This document shows positions 46,801 to 55,522 of a stretch of DNA of 64,000 bases, one piece after another. The number at the start of each line of letters is the position of its first letter. The first letter of the stretch is position 1. This stretch comes from Hanamia caeni (GTDB taxonomy: Bacteria; Bacteroidota; Bacteroidia; Chitinophagales; Chitinophagaceae). Both the position numbers and the translations under genes were made by a program. Location of the stretch: contig NZ_RJJR01000002.1 of NCBI RefSeq assembly GCF_003721595.1, forward strand, positions 496,001-560,000, in the 5' to 3' direction. The notes beneath the pieces are model-generated. The model was not told the origin of the DNA. It did no database searches and worked only from the letters and a program-made list of their open reading frames with translations.

Positions 46801-46998
46801 TGCAGCATCGGTAGCCACACTTTCGTTAGAATTTTTTACATTAAGAACCACGCCTTCCAGGGGCTCTCCTTTTTCATTAGAAACAGTTCCACTAATAACA
46901 TGGGTAGATTGCTGAGCGTAAAGTGCCTGCTGAAAAACGGTTAACAGGATAGCGAGTATTAAAAACATCCGCTTTAATGCACAAAATTTTTTGGTCAT
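43855..46998 (-). CDS. SusC/RagA family TonB-linked outer-membrane transporter
   Basis: 1047 residues. Signal peptide to about 28, then a carboxypeptidase-regulatory-like domain ([20 protein letters not shown]), the TonB box region ([24 protein letters not shown]), the plug ([38 protein letters not shown]) and a 22-strand barrel. It imports glycan fragments with energy from TonB. A candidate operator of the GntR regulator lies 131 bases upstream, and a strong hairpin follows the regulator gene in the same gap. Confidence 0.95.
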   Translation of the reverse strand: [1047 protein letters not shown]

Positions 46999-47128
46999 TT
47001 AATTTTGATTTTAAAATGAAAATTTAGTCCGGTTTACGAACGATTCAAGCAATAAAGATTTCAGGCCGTTAAGATATGTCTTTTTTACAAATATTTAAAA
47101 AAGTAAATTTAGCCAACCAGCCGTAATG

Positions 47129-47144
47129 ACTGTCCTGTCCCATC
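47129..47144 (+). promoter_or_regulatory. Candidate GntR operator upstream of the leftward susC
   Basis: ACTGTCCTGTCCCATC shares 14 of 16 positions with the site at 52043-52058 (opposite strand), and the core ACTGTCCTGTCC is identical. Function is inferred from repetition at three places in one locus. Confidence 0.6.
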
Positions 47145-47160
47145 CTGCAAAGAAATCTAT

Positions 47161-47207
47161 CCGCAAAAGCTAAAAATTTTCCGAACAATTTTTTAGCAGG
47201 TTTGCGG
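47161..47207 (-). other. Long near-perfect hairpin between the GntR gene and susC
   Basis: CCGCAAA (47161-47167) pairs with TTTGCGG (47201-47207), and GCTAAAAATT (47169-47178) pairs with AATTTTTTAGC (47187-47197), with an 8-base loop and one bulge. It lies 85 bases past the GntR gene stop and 163 bases before the susC start. There is no U-tract after it on the minus strand. It may limit read-through from the regulator or shape the susC leader. Confidence 0.6.
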
Positions 47208-47291
47208 GATTAAAAGCCAGCAATGACAATTAAATTAGGATGATTGTATTTGGCATTGCATACAACCAGTTTATTATGACGCTCCGGTAAA

Positions 47292-48326
47292 TCAGAGCGA
47301 GTTTCTTAATGTGAGGGAAAAAGGCACTTCTTTCTGTTCTTTGCTGTTATTTAAGACCAAATCGGCGGCCATTTCACCCATTTTTTTAAAATCAGAAGAA
47401 ATAGTTGTAATGCCATTGAGCATAAAACGTTTCCAGGGTGTTTCATTATAAGAAATGATGCCAATGTCTTTTCCTACCTTTAAATCCGTTCCCTGTATTT
47501 TCCCCAACAAAATAACCAGGTCGTCTTCCATAAGATTAATAAATGCTTCACCGCGACTCACTTTTTCCTTTTCAATATTTTGGACTACCTTATGATTGAA
47601 TGCATACTCACTGCAGAAGGAATGAAAGCCTTTCAGGATCTCTACCGGATGATAAGTATATTCGGGAAAAACAATTTTAATAGTCTGGTATTTACTCAAT
47701 TGAGGAAGCGACGCCTTTAGTGCCCGATAAATATCCTGTTCGAAATTCTCATGAACTGCGCCATATTCCCTGTCGATACCGGAAATGGATTTATCCAATA
47801 AAATTAATTGACCTTTTTTAATTTCATTAATAACCTCATTGGCTTTGTCACCCCCTTCCAAAAAATGGGGGATAATTACATAATGCGTATAATCATTGTC
47901 TTTATTTTTCTGCATCAATTTTTTAAAAAGAGAAAAATTATTATTGTAAATGAAAAAATCAATAGCAGCCCGGTCGCCTAATCTGGATGCGAAAGAATCA
48001 TAAATGATTTTTTTATGTACGCTCAGTTTATTGAACAGTAGAAAAACTTTTATAGATTGTTTAAAATGAGTGTTGGCAATAAAATATCCTTTGCCGGGAA
48101 CAGAACCAATTACGCCGCGGGATTTTAAGTAACGTAGCGCTTTTTCTGCCGTATCACGTGATATTTCAAGCTCATACGTTAAATCGTTTATAGAAGGTAG
48201 CAAGTAATCTTTTGTAACAGCATTTATTTGTACAGCATGCATAACACAATTAGCTATCTGCAGATACTTTGGAGTGATAGATTCCTCATTTATTTTTAAA
48301 AACTGGTATATATTTTCTGAAGCCAT
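47292..48326 (-). CDS. GntR family transcriptional regulator with LacI-type sugar-binding domain
   Basis: 344 residues. The N-terminal winged helix includes YLLPSINDLTYELEISRDTAEKALRYLKSRGVIGSVPGKGYFI. Residues from about 85 to the end resemble a periplasmic-binding-protein domain: FLLFNKLSVHKKIIYDSFASRL, NYTHYVIIPHF-type strands, ILLGKIQGTDLKVGKDIGIISYNETPWKRFM and ITTISSDFKKMGEMAADLVL. This architecture occurs in Bacteroidetes regulators of pentose and deoxyhexose use. Divergent from the GH106 rhamnosidase gene; the candidate operator is between them. Rhamnose is a plausible ligand by context only. Confidence 0.88.
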   Translation of the reverse strand: MASENIYQFLKINEESITPKYLQIANCVMHAVQINAVTKDYLLPSINDLTYELEISRDTAEKALRYLKSRGVIGSVPGKGYFIANTHFKQSIKVFLLFNKLSVHKKIIYDSFASRLGDRAAIDFFIYNNNFSLFKKLMQKNKDNDYTHYVIIPHFLEGGDKANEVINEIKKGQLILLDKSISGIDREYGAVHENFEQDIYRALKASLPQLSKYQTIKIVFPEYTYHPVEILKGFHSFCSEYAFNHKVVQNIEKEKVSRGEAFINLMEDDLVILLGKIQGTDLKVGKDIGIISYNETPWKRFMLNGITTISSDFKKMGEMAADLVLNNSKEQKEVPFSLTLRNSL

Positions 48327-48393
48327 TGCCGATCGATTTCTTATAAATGTATTGTATTATTTACTGAGTTGAGCAGTCTCGGCTAAGCTACAT

Positions 48394-48408
48394 ACTGTAC
48401 AGGATAGT
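48394..48408. promoter_or_regulatory. Candidate GntR operator in the divergent promoter
   Basis: On the minus strand the site reads ACTATCCTGTACAGT, matching the core of the other two sites at most positions and itself partly palindromic. It lies 68 bases from the regulator ATG and 75 from the GH106 ATG, so it could control both. Confidence 0.5.
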
Positions 48409-48482
48409 CGAATAAATTGGCATGTGTACATTACCACTTTATTCTCCAACGACCGCCATAAATGAATTAAACCAATTGCAAA

Positions 48483-51400
48483 ATGAAAAAGTTTACAAAT
48501 CAGTTTTTATCTGCAAAATTAATTCTTTTAATATCTTACCTTTTTTTAACTTTTGCTGCTGTTGCACAGCAGGCTACCGGATTAATCACAAAAATAACCG
48601 ACGAAAAAAGAAGCACGGTATATAATTCTGCTATTGAAATTGAAGGTAAAAACAAGTCTGCCGGCGATTCGTTGTACGATAATTTTAAAATGCCACCAAA
48701 TACTGCAAAACCGCGTGTATGGTGGCACTGGATGAATGGGAATATAACTAAAGAAGGTATTCGAAAGGATCTTGAATGGATGCATCGGGCAGGAATTGGC
48801 GGGTTTCAGAATTTTGATGCAAGCCTGATGACTCCACAGATAGTGGAAAAGCGCTTGACATATATGACTCCTGGTTGGAAGGATGCATTTCATTTTGCAA
48901 CAAAGTTGGCAGACTCGTTGCATTTGGAAATGGCAATCGCCGGATCTCCCGGCTGGAGTGAAAGTGGAGGCCCCTGGGTAAAGCCAGAGGATGGGATGAA
49001 AAAAATCGTTTGGACGGAAATGCGTTTGAAAGGTGGAACGAATAACGTACGATTATCCCAACAAAAGGGCATCACGGGCCCGTTCCAGAATATCATTATG
49101 CAGCCCGGATTTAGAGAAACCGTTGATGCTTCAAAACTTCCCTTATTCTATAAAGACATAGCTGTAGTGGCATTTAAAGTTCCAGGTGCAGATAAATCGT
49201 TAAGCGAATTAGGAGCAGAAGTAACGTCCAGTGGGGGCAATTTTACATTGCAACAATTAACGGATGGTGATTTAGCGGCAAGCGTTCTTCTGCCAAGAGA
49301 TTCTGTAGAAGGTTTTGCCTGGATTCAGTTTGCATTTCCACAACCGCAAACTATTAAAGCAGTAACAATGATGGGCGGGGGAGAGCCAGGTATGTTTGGC
49401 AGAGGTGCTTCTGCACCTGATTCCAGAACACTTGAGGCAAGTGATGATGGCGCAAATTTCAAGTTTGTCTGTTACATACCACCAGGCGCTATCTTACAGC
49501 AAACAATATCTATTCCTCAAACAACGGCAAGATATTTCCGGGTTACCGTGAAAAATCCTCCACCGGTCCCGGATCTTGCGGCAGCGTTTTTAGGAGGCAA
49601 GCCAAGTGCACCAAAAATACCTGCTGGAACAGAGATTGCGGAAATTGAACTACACCCTATTAATGTGGTTAATCGTTTTGAAGAGAAGGATGCGTTTGCA
49701 GCGGTTGGCGATTTAAACTCAAAGATGACTGCGCCTACCGATGATGCCGTAGCAACAACGGATATCATTGACCTGACAGATAAAATGAAGCCTGATGGCA
49801 CATTGAACTGGGTTGTGCCGGCCGGCGAGTGGAAAATAGTGCGTTTTGGTTATTCGCTATTAGGAATCACCAATCACCCGGCTTCGCCGGAAGCTACGGG
49901 CCCGGAAGTAGATAAACTGGATCCGGTGGCAGTAAAAAATTATTTCACTAATTATCTTAATCAATATGAAAATGCAACCCGTGGATTAATGGGGAAAAAA
50001 GGCGGATTGCAATTTATGGTCACCGATAGCTGGGAGGCCGGCGCGCAAAACTGGACGGCAAATCTTCCTGCCGAATTTCTCAAACGTCGCGGCTATAGCA
50101 TAATTCCATGGCTTCCTGTACTCACCGGCCAGATTATAAAAAGCTCGGAAGCCAGCGAACAATTTTTGTATGACTTTCGCCATACTCTAAGTGAAATGGT
50201 AGCCGAATACCACTATGATAATTTGACAAAAATTCTTGCGGATTATGGTATGAAACGGTATTCAGAATCCCATGAAAGCGGCAGGGCATTTATTGCGGAT
50301 GGCATGGATGTGAAAAGAAAAGCTTTTGTTCCTATGTCTGCCATGTGGACTAAAAATGAATTTATAAACGGAGGTGACCAGGTGGGCTACGAAGCTGATA
50401 TCCGGGAATCAGCATCTGTAGCTCATATCTACGGACAAAATCTTGTAGCGGCAGAATCTTTAACTGCATTAGGTATTCCCGACAAAGCATGGTCTTATTC
50501 GCCCGAAAATTTAAAATCTACTGCTGACCTCGAGCTGGCCAACGGTTTAAATAGATTCATTATCCATTGTTCTGTTCATCAACCTACAGATGATAAAATT
50601 CCAGGACTCGGGCTCGGGCCATTTGGTCAATGGTTCACACGACATGAAACGTGGGCAGAGGAAGCAAAGCCGTGGACAACTTACCTGGCACGCAGTAGTT
50701 ATTTATTACAGCAAGGGAAATTTGTTGCAGATGTCGTATATTATTATGGAGAAGACAATAATATCACTTCTTTATTTGGAAAAAAATTACCTGATGTTCC
50801 CCAAAGCTATAATTATGATTTTATCAATCCGGATGCTTTAATAAACCTTTTATCGGTAAAAGAAGGAAGACTTGTTACACCAAGTGGTATGAGCTATCGT
50901 TTGCTGGTATTGGATAGTAACGCAGTAAAAATGTCCCTTCCTGTTTTGAAAAAAATCCAAAAATTGGTGAAAGATGGTGCTGCGATCAGTGGTGTCGAAC
51001 CTCAAAGCACTCTCAGCCTTTCTGATGATCAGGCTGAATTTGAGAATATCGTAAAAGGTATCTGGCATTCAAATAATCCGAAAGTATTCACAGTGAAAAC
51101 AATTTCGGAAGTATTAAATCAATTAAATATCCCACCTGATTTTGCCTACACGAAACCTTCATCTGATACAAAGTTGATGTTTGTGCATCGCAAATTATCA
51201 GACCGCGATATTTACTGGATAAACAATCGAAACGAAAGAATAGAAGATGTGGAAGCGACATTTCGCATCACTGGAAAAATTCCTGAACTATGGTTTGCCG
51301 AAACCGGTAAAACAGAACCATTGTCTTACACAATCGCAGACGGGACAACAAAAGTAAAACTACACATGGAACCTAATGATGCATTATTTGTCGTGTTTAA

Positions 51401-51941
51401 AGATAAAGCGGTAAAAAATTCCGTGGAACTTCCTGCGGTTAAAGTAAAGGAGCTTACTTCCATTGAAGGTCCGTGGAACGTAAGTTTTCAAAAAGATCGT
51501 GGTGCTCCTGCAAGCGCCACGTTTGATAAACTCACTTCCTTTACAGATAATTCTGATCCTGGTATCAAATATTTTTCGGGAACAGCTACTTATACAAAAG
51601 CAATTACGGCACCAGCGCAATGGTTTACAAAAGATTCAGAATTGTGGTTAAATCTTGGTGATGTAAAAAATCTTGCTGAAGTAATTGTGAATGGAAAGTC
51701 GCTGGGTATTCTTTGGAAACAGCCTTTCCGCATCAATGTATCAAATGCAATTAAAGTCGGACAAAATAAAGTAGAAATAAAAGTTACTAATCTTTGGGTA
51801 AACAGGTTAATTGGTGATGCACAGCCAGGTGTATCAAATAAAATTACTTATACCACAATGCCTTTTTACCAGGCTAATTCAACCCTGCTTCCTTCCGGGC
51901 TGGTAGGGCCGGTTCAAATATTTACGATTAGCAGAAAGTAA
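48483..51941 (+). CDS. GH106 alpha-L-rhamnosidase
   Basis: 1152 residues with a signal peptide ending near AVAQQ. The GH106 opening is PRVWWHWMNGNITKEGIRKDLEWMHRAGIGGFQNFDA, followed by GSPGWSESGGPWVKPE. Candidate catalytic acids are in VTDSWEAGAQNW and SESHESGRAF. A C-terminal beta-sandwich contains LWLNLGDVKNLAEVIVNGKSLGILWKQPFRI. GH106 enzymes remove terminal alpha-L-rhamnose from rhamnogalacturonan, gum-arabic-type or other rhamnose-capped glycans. The protein is the key enzyme of this locus and lies opposite the GntR regulator. Confidence 0.9.
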   Translation: MKKFTNQFLSAKLILLISYLFLTFAAVAQQATGLITKITDEKRSTVYNSAIEIEGKNKSAGDSLYDNFKMPPNTAKPRVWWHWMNGNITKEGIRKDLEWMHRAGIGGFQNFDASLMTPQIVEKRLTYMTPGWKDAFHFATKLADSLHLEMAIAGSPGWSESGGPWVKPEDGMKKIVWTEMRLKGGTNNVRLSQQKGITGPFQNIIMQPGFRETVDASKLPLFYKDIAVVAFKVPGADKSLSELGAEVTSSGGNFTLQQLTDGDLAASVLLPRDSVEGFAWIQFAFPQPQTIKAVTMMGGGEPGMFGRGASAPDSRTLEASDDGANFKFVCYIPPGAILQQTISIPQTTARYFRVTVKNPPPVPDLAAAFLGGKPSAPKIPAGTEIAEIELHPINVVNRFEEKDAFAAVGDLNSKMTAPTDDAVATTDIIDLTDKMKPDGTLNWVVPAGEWKIVRFGYSLLGITNHPASPEATGPEVDKLDPVAVKNYFTNYLNQYENATRGLMGKKGGLQFMVTDSWEAGAQNWTANLPAEFLKRRGYSIIPWLPVLTGQIIKSSEASEQFLYDFRHTLSEMVAEYHYDNLTKILADYGMKRYSESHESGRAFIADGMDVKRKAFVPMSAMWTKNEFINGGDQVGYEADIRESASVAHIYGQNLVAAESLTALGIPDKAWSYSPENLKSTADLELANGLNRFIIHCSVHQPTDDKIPGLGLGPFGQWFTRHETWAEEAKPWTTYLARSSYLLQQGKFVADVVYYYGEDNNITSLFGKKLPDVPQSYNYDFINPDALINLLSVKEGRLVTPSGMSYRLLVLDSNAVKMSLPVLKKIQKLVKDGAAISGVEPQSTLSLSDDQAEFENIVKGIWHSNNPKVFTVKTISEVLNQLNIPPDFAYTKPSSDTKLMFVHRKLSDRDIYWINNRNERIEDVEATFRITGKIPELWFAETGKTEPLSYTIADGTTKVKLHMEPNDALFVVFKDKAVKNSVELPAVKVKELTSIEGPWNVSFQKDRGAPASATFDKLTSFTDNSDPGIKYFSGTATYTKAITAPAQWFTKDSELWLNLGDVKNLAEVIVNGKSLGILWKQPFRINVSNAIKVGQNKVEIKVTNLWVNRLIGDAQPGVSNKITYTTMPFYQANSTLLPSGLVGPVQIFTISRK

Positions 51942-52389
51942 AATAGGAATTGGCTTTATTTGTTGTTTTGCTGTAAGCCGTTCTTCAATATGCTGGTTTA
52001 GTTATGAAGATTGATCGGAAAACTTTGGTGAACGCAAAGCATGACAGGACAGGACAGTTATACAAGATAGGATTTCTAAATTTACGTTAAATAACACATT
52101 GCTTGAAACTGTTACCGTTTATTTTTCGTATTGAATCGCATCGTAATTTAAAATCATATTCAAATCTTAATTTAAAATTAATTGCCATGGTGTAAAATGC
52201 CTTTCGCAGCTTTCAATATATAATGAGAAGTGCAAAGACATAATCCATGATCGACTAAAGTGGAAATTATTTTTCGGAAGGACGGTAATATATAATCAAC
52301 CGATGTCTTTTTCTAAATACACTGTTTTAATTCTTGCCCGACCATCAGTAAAAAACTAAAACTTTTAATTAACTAAAAAAACATTTACA
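51942..52389 (+). other. Long leader/intergenic region before the second susC
   Basis: 448 bases. It contains a candidate GntR operator (52043-52058) and AT-rich sequence with no convincing terminator for the rhamnosidase gene and no exact TAnnTTTG. No coding frame of interest is seen. The length is typical of long susC leaders in this phylum. Confidence 0.5.
52043..52058 (-). promoter_or_regulatory. Candidate GntR operator upstream of the rightward susC
   Basis: Plus strand GACAGGACAGGACAGT; the complement ACTGTCCTGTCCTGTC matches the 47129 site at 14 of 16 positions. Lies 332 bases before the second susC ATG. Confidence 0.6.
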
Positions 52390-55300
52390 ATGCCAAAGAA
52401 AATATCCTTGCATTCTCCGAGACTAAAAAGAGTATTGCTTTTTGTCTTTTTTTGCGGATTCGGTTCATTTTGCTTTGCCCAGGGAACGGAAACAGTAACC
52501 GGTACTGTACTTTCATCGGTTGACGGTACTCCTTTAACAGGCGCGTCCATTACCATAAAGGGAAAAACCGGTGGTACCACCACTGACGCCTCAGGAAAAT
52601 TCTCTATAAAAGCTGCAAAAGGAGCAGTTTTGACAATAAGCAATGTTGGATATCTTGATCAGGATGCTGTTGTCACTTCGGAAGGTGTATTAAATATCGC
52701 ATTGCAGCCTTCGGTAAATTCGCTTGAACAGGTAGTGGTAGTAGGTTATGGTACGCAGAAGAAGGCAACTCTTACCGGTTCTGTTGCAGAAGTAAGTGGA
52801 AATGAAATCCGGAAATCTCCCGCTCCGAACGTTTCAAATTCTTTAGTTGGCAGGCTCCCTGGTCTGGTAGTGGTCTCCAGGACGGGAGAACCTGGAAATG
52901 ATGCCTCTTTATTGAGGATCAGGGGAGTAAATACGCTGGGTGATAATTCCCCTCTTATAATAGTAGATGGCATTCAGAATCGGGGCTTAGATCGCATAGA
53001 TCCTGCAAGTATTGAATCTATTACTGTTCTGAAAGATGCATCTGCGGCAATTTATGGTTCTGAAGCCGCAAATGGCGTAATATTAGTTACTACCAAACGC
53101 GGCAAATTAGGAATTCCCCAGATACAGATAAGCCTTAATCAGGGTTGGAATCAACCAACAGTTCTGCCTAAAATGGCTGATGCTGCCAGTTATGCCCAGA
53201 TGATTAACGAAATTAAATTGTATCAGGGCCAGCCTCCAAAATATACGGATGAGGATATTCAGAAATACAAGGATGGCTCTGATCCGTGGGGCCATCCGAA
53301 TACGGATTGGTTCAAAGCCGTGATAAAACCCTGGTCTATCCAGCAATATGCTAATATTTCTTTAAGAGGTGGAACTGACAAGGTAAAGTATTTTGTTTCC
53401 GGAGGCACTAATTTCGAGGACGGTATATTTTATCATAGCGCCAATTATTATTCTCAGGTCGATTTCAGAAGTAACATGGACGCCAGTATTTCTAAAAATA
53501 TTCACCTTAGTGTTGACTTTTCAGGTGGGCAGCATAATGCTCATTACCCTGGGACCGGTATTGGTGGTGACGCTTTAAATACCTGGTGGGCTTTAAACAG
53601 GCAATACCCTTACCTGCCTGCATATTGGCCCAATGGATTGCCAGGCCCGGATGTAGAATATGGACAAAATCCGGTTCTTACAACGACAAACGCCACTGGT
53701 TACCTTTTAGATAAGACTTATTTATTGCAGAGCAACTTGAAGTTAGACATTACAATTCCCTGGATAGACGGTTTATCACTAAGTGGAACTGCCAGTTACG
53801 ATAAAAGCATTTTGAATCATAAACAATTTGAGAAACCCTGGTATGTATACACATGGGATGGGACATCTTACGATGCTGACAATGTTCCCCTGCTCGTAAA
53901 AGGCCAAAGAGGTGTTAGTGATGCCAGATTATGGCAGGGTATGACAGATGGTAACAGCACAACATTAAGAGGGTTGATTAACTATCAGCATAGCATAAAT
54001 ACTCAACATAATATTAAGGTATTACTTGGGGTGGAACGAATTTCCGGCGCTTCGATGAATTTTAACGCTTTCCGAAGATATTTCACCTCAACAGCGATTG
54101 ACCAGATGTTTGCAGGCGGAAATTTATTAAAAGATAATGGAGGATCGGCCGATCCTTATTTAAACAATGCCCGTTTAAGTTATTTTGGCCGTTTGAATTA
54201 TGATTACGAGGGAAAATATCTTGCTGAATTTGTTTTTCGCGAAGATGGGTCTTATGTTTTCCCTTCAGGATCACAGTTTGGTTTCTTCCCCGGAATCTCA
54301 TTAGGCTGGAGAGTATCGGAAGAGAATTTCTGGAAACAAAGTATCCATTTCATCAATGATTTAAAAATAAGAGGATCATGGGGACAGACCGGTAACGATC
54401 GAATAGCTCCTTATCAATTTGCAGACAATTTTGCCTACAATGGCAATTATACATTCAATCAAAATGTAGTAGTGAATACTACTAGCCAGGTTCGTGTGCC
54501 TAATCCAAATATTACATGGGAGGTGGCCAATCAATCGAATATTGGTTTTGACGCGCAACTTTTACAAAATAAGTTAAGTGTATCAGCCGATTACTTTTAT
54601 AATGTTCGATCAAATATCCTGTGGTGGAAAAATGCTTCAATACCGGCTACTGCGGGATTAAGCCTACCTCAGCAAAACTTTGCAAAGGTAGCTAATGAGG
54701 GATTTGAATTCCAGCTAGGGTATCAGAATAAAATAGGAGAATTAACGTATTCACTTTCAATTAATGGATCCTATGCTAAAAATAAAATTTTGAATTGGGA
54801 TGAAACACCCGGAATCCCTGATTATCAAAAAACAACTGGCCACCCCATGAATTCACACTTATATTACCAGGCAATTGGCATTTTCAGAGACCAGGCAGCA
54901 GTGGATAAATATCCTCATTGGGCTGGGGCACAACCGGGTGATATCATTTTTAAAGACGTTAATGGTGATGGCAAAATTGATGGATTGGATTTAGTTAGAG
55001 ATTACAAAACGGATATACCCACTTTTACGGGTGGCTTGAGTTTAAATTTAGAGTATAAGAATATTGATTTGTCTCTCCTGGTGCAAGGTGCTACCGGTGC
55101 CGAAAGAGCTTATACCGAGTTTTCAGGTGAAGCAGGTAATTTCAGAATGGATAATGTAATCGGTCGCTGGACTCCAGAAAATATTGATGCAAAAAAGCCC
55201 AGGGCATGGAACCGGACTTCTCAATACTGGATGGCAGACGGATGGCCTAATAATACCTATTGGGTTCGAAACAGTGATTATATGAGATTAAAGAACCTGG

Positions 55301-55512
55301 AAATCGGTTATAGCCTTCCTCAGACGTTTCTTAAAAGGTTTGGATTAGAAGCATTTCGCGTATACGCCAGCGGATTAAACTTGTTAACATTGACCGGCCT
55401 GAAGGACTTTGATCCTGAATCACCAAACACTGCACCGGGTTCAATTTGGGTTAATAGCCAGGTGTATCCATTGAACAAGACATTATCTTTTGGTTTAACA
55501 GTAACATTCTAA
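52390..55512 (+). CDS. SusC/RagA family TonB-linked outer-membrane transporter (second pair)
   Basis: 1040 residues. A signal segment to about 33, then the carboxypeptidase-like domain [29 protein letters not shown], the TonB-box region [20 protein letters not shown], the plug ([49 protein letters not shown]) and the barrel. It differs markedly from the leftward SusC (both retain the standard plug motifs), so a different glycan fragment is likely. The paired susD starts 10 bases after its stop. Confidence 0.95.
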   Translation: [1040 protein letters not shown]

Positions 55513-55522
55513 AATCGATCTA

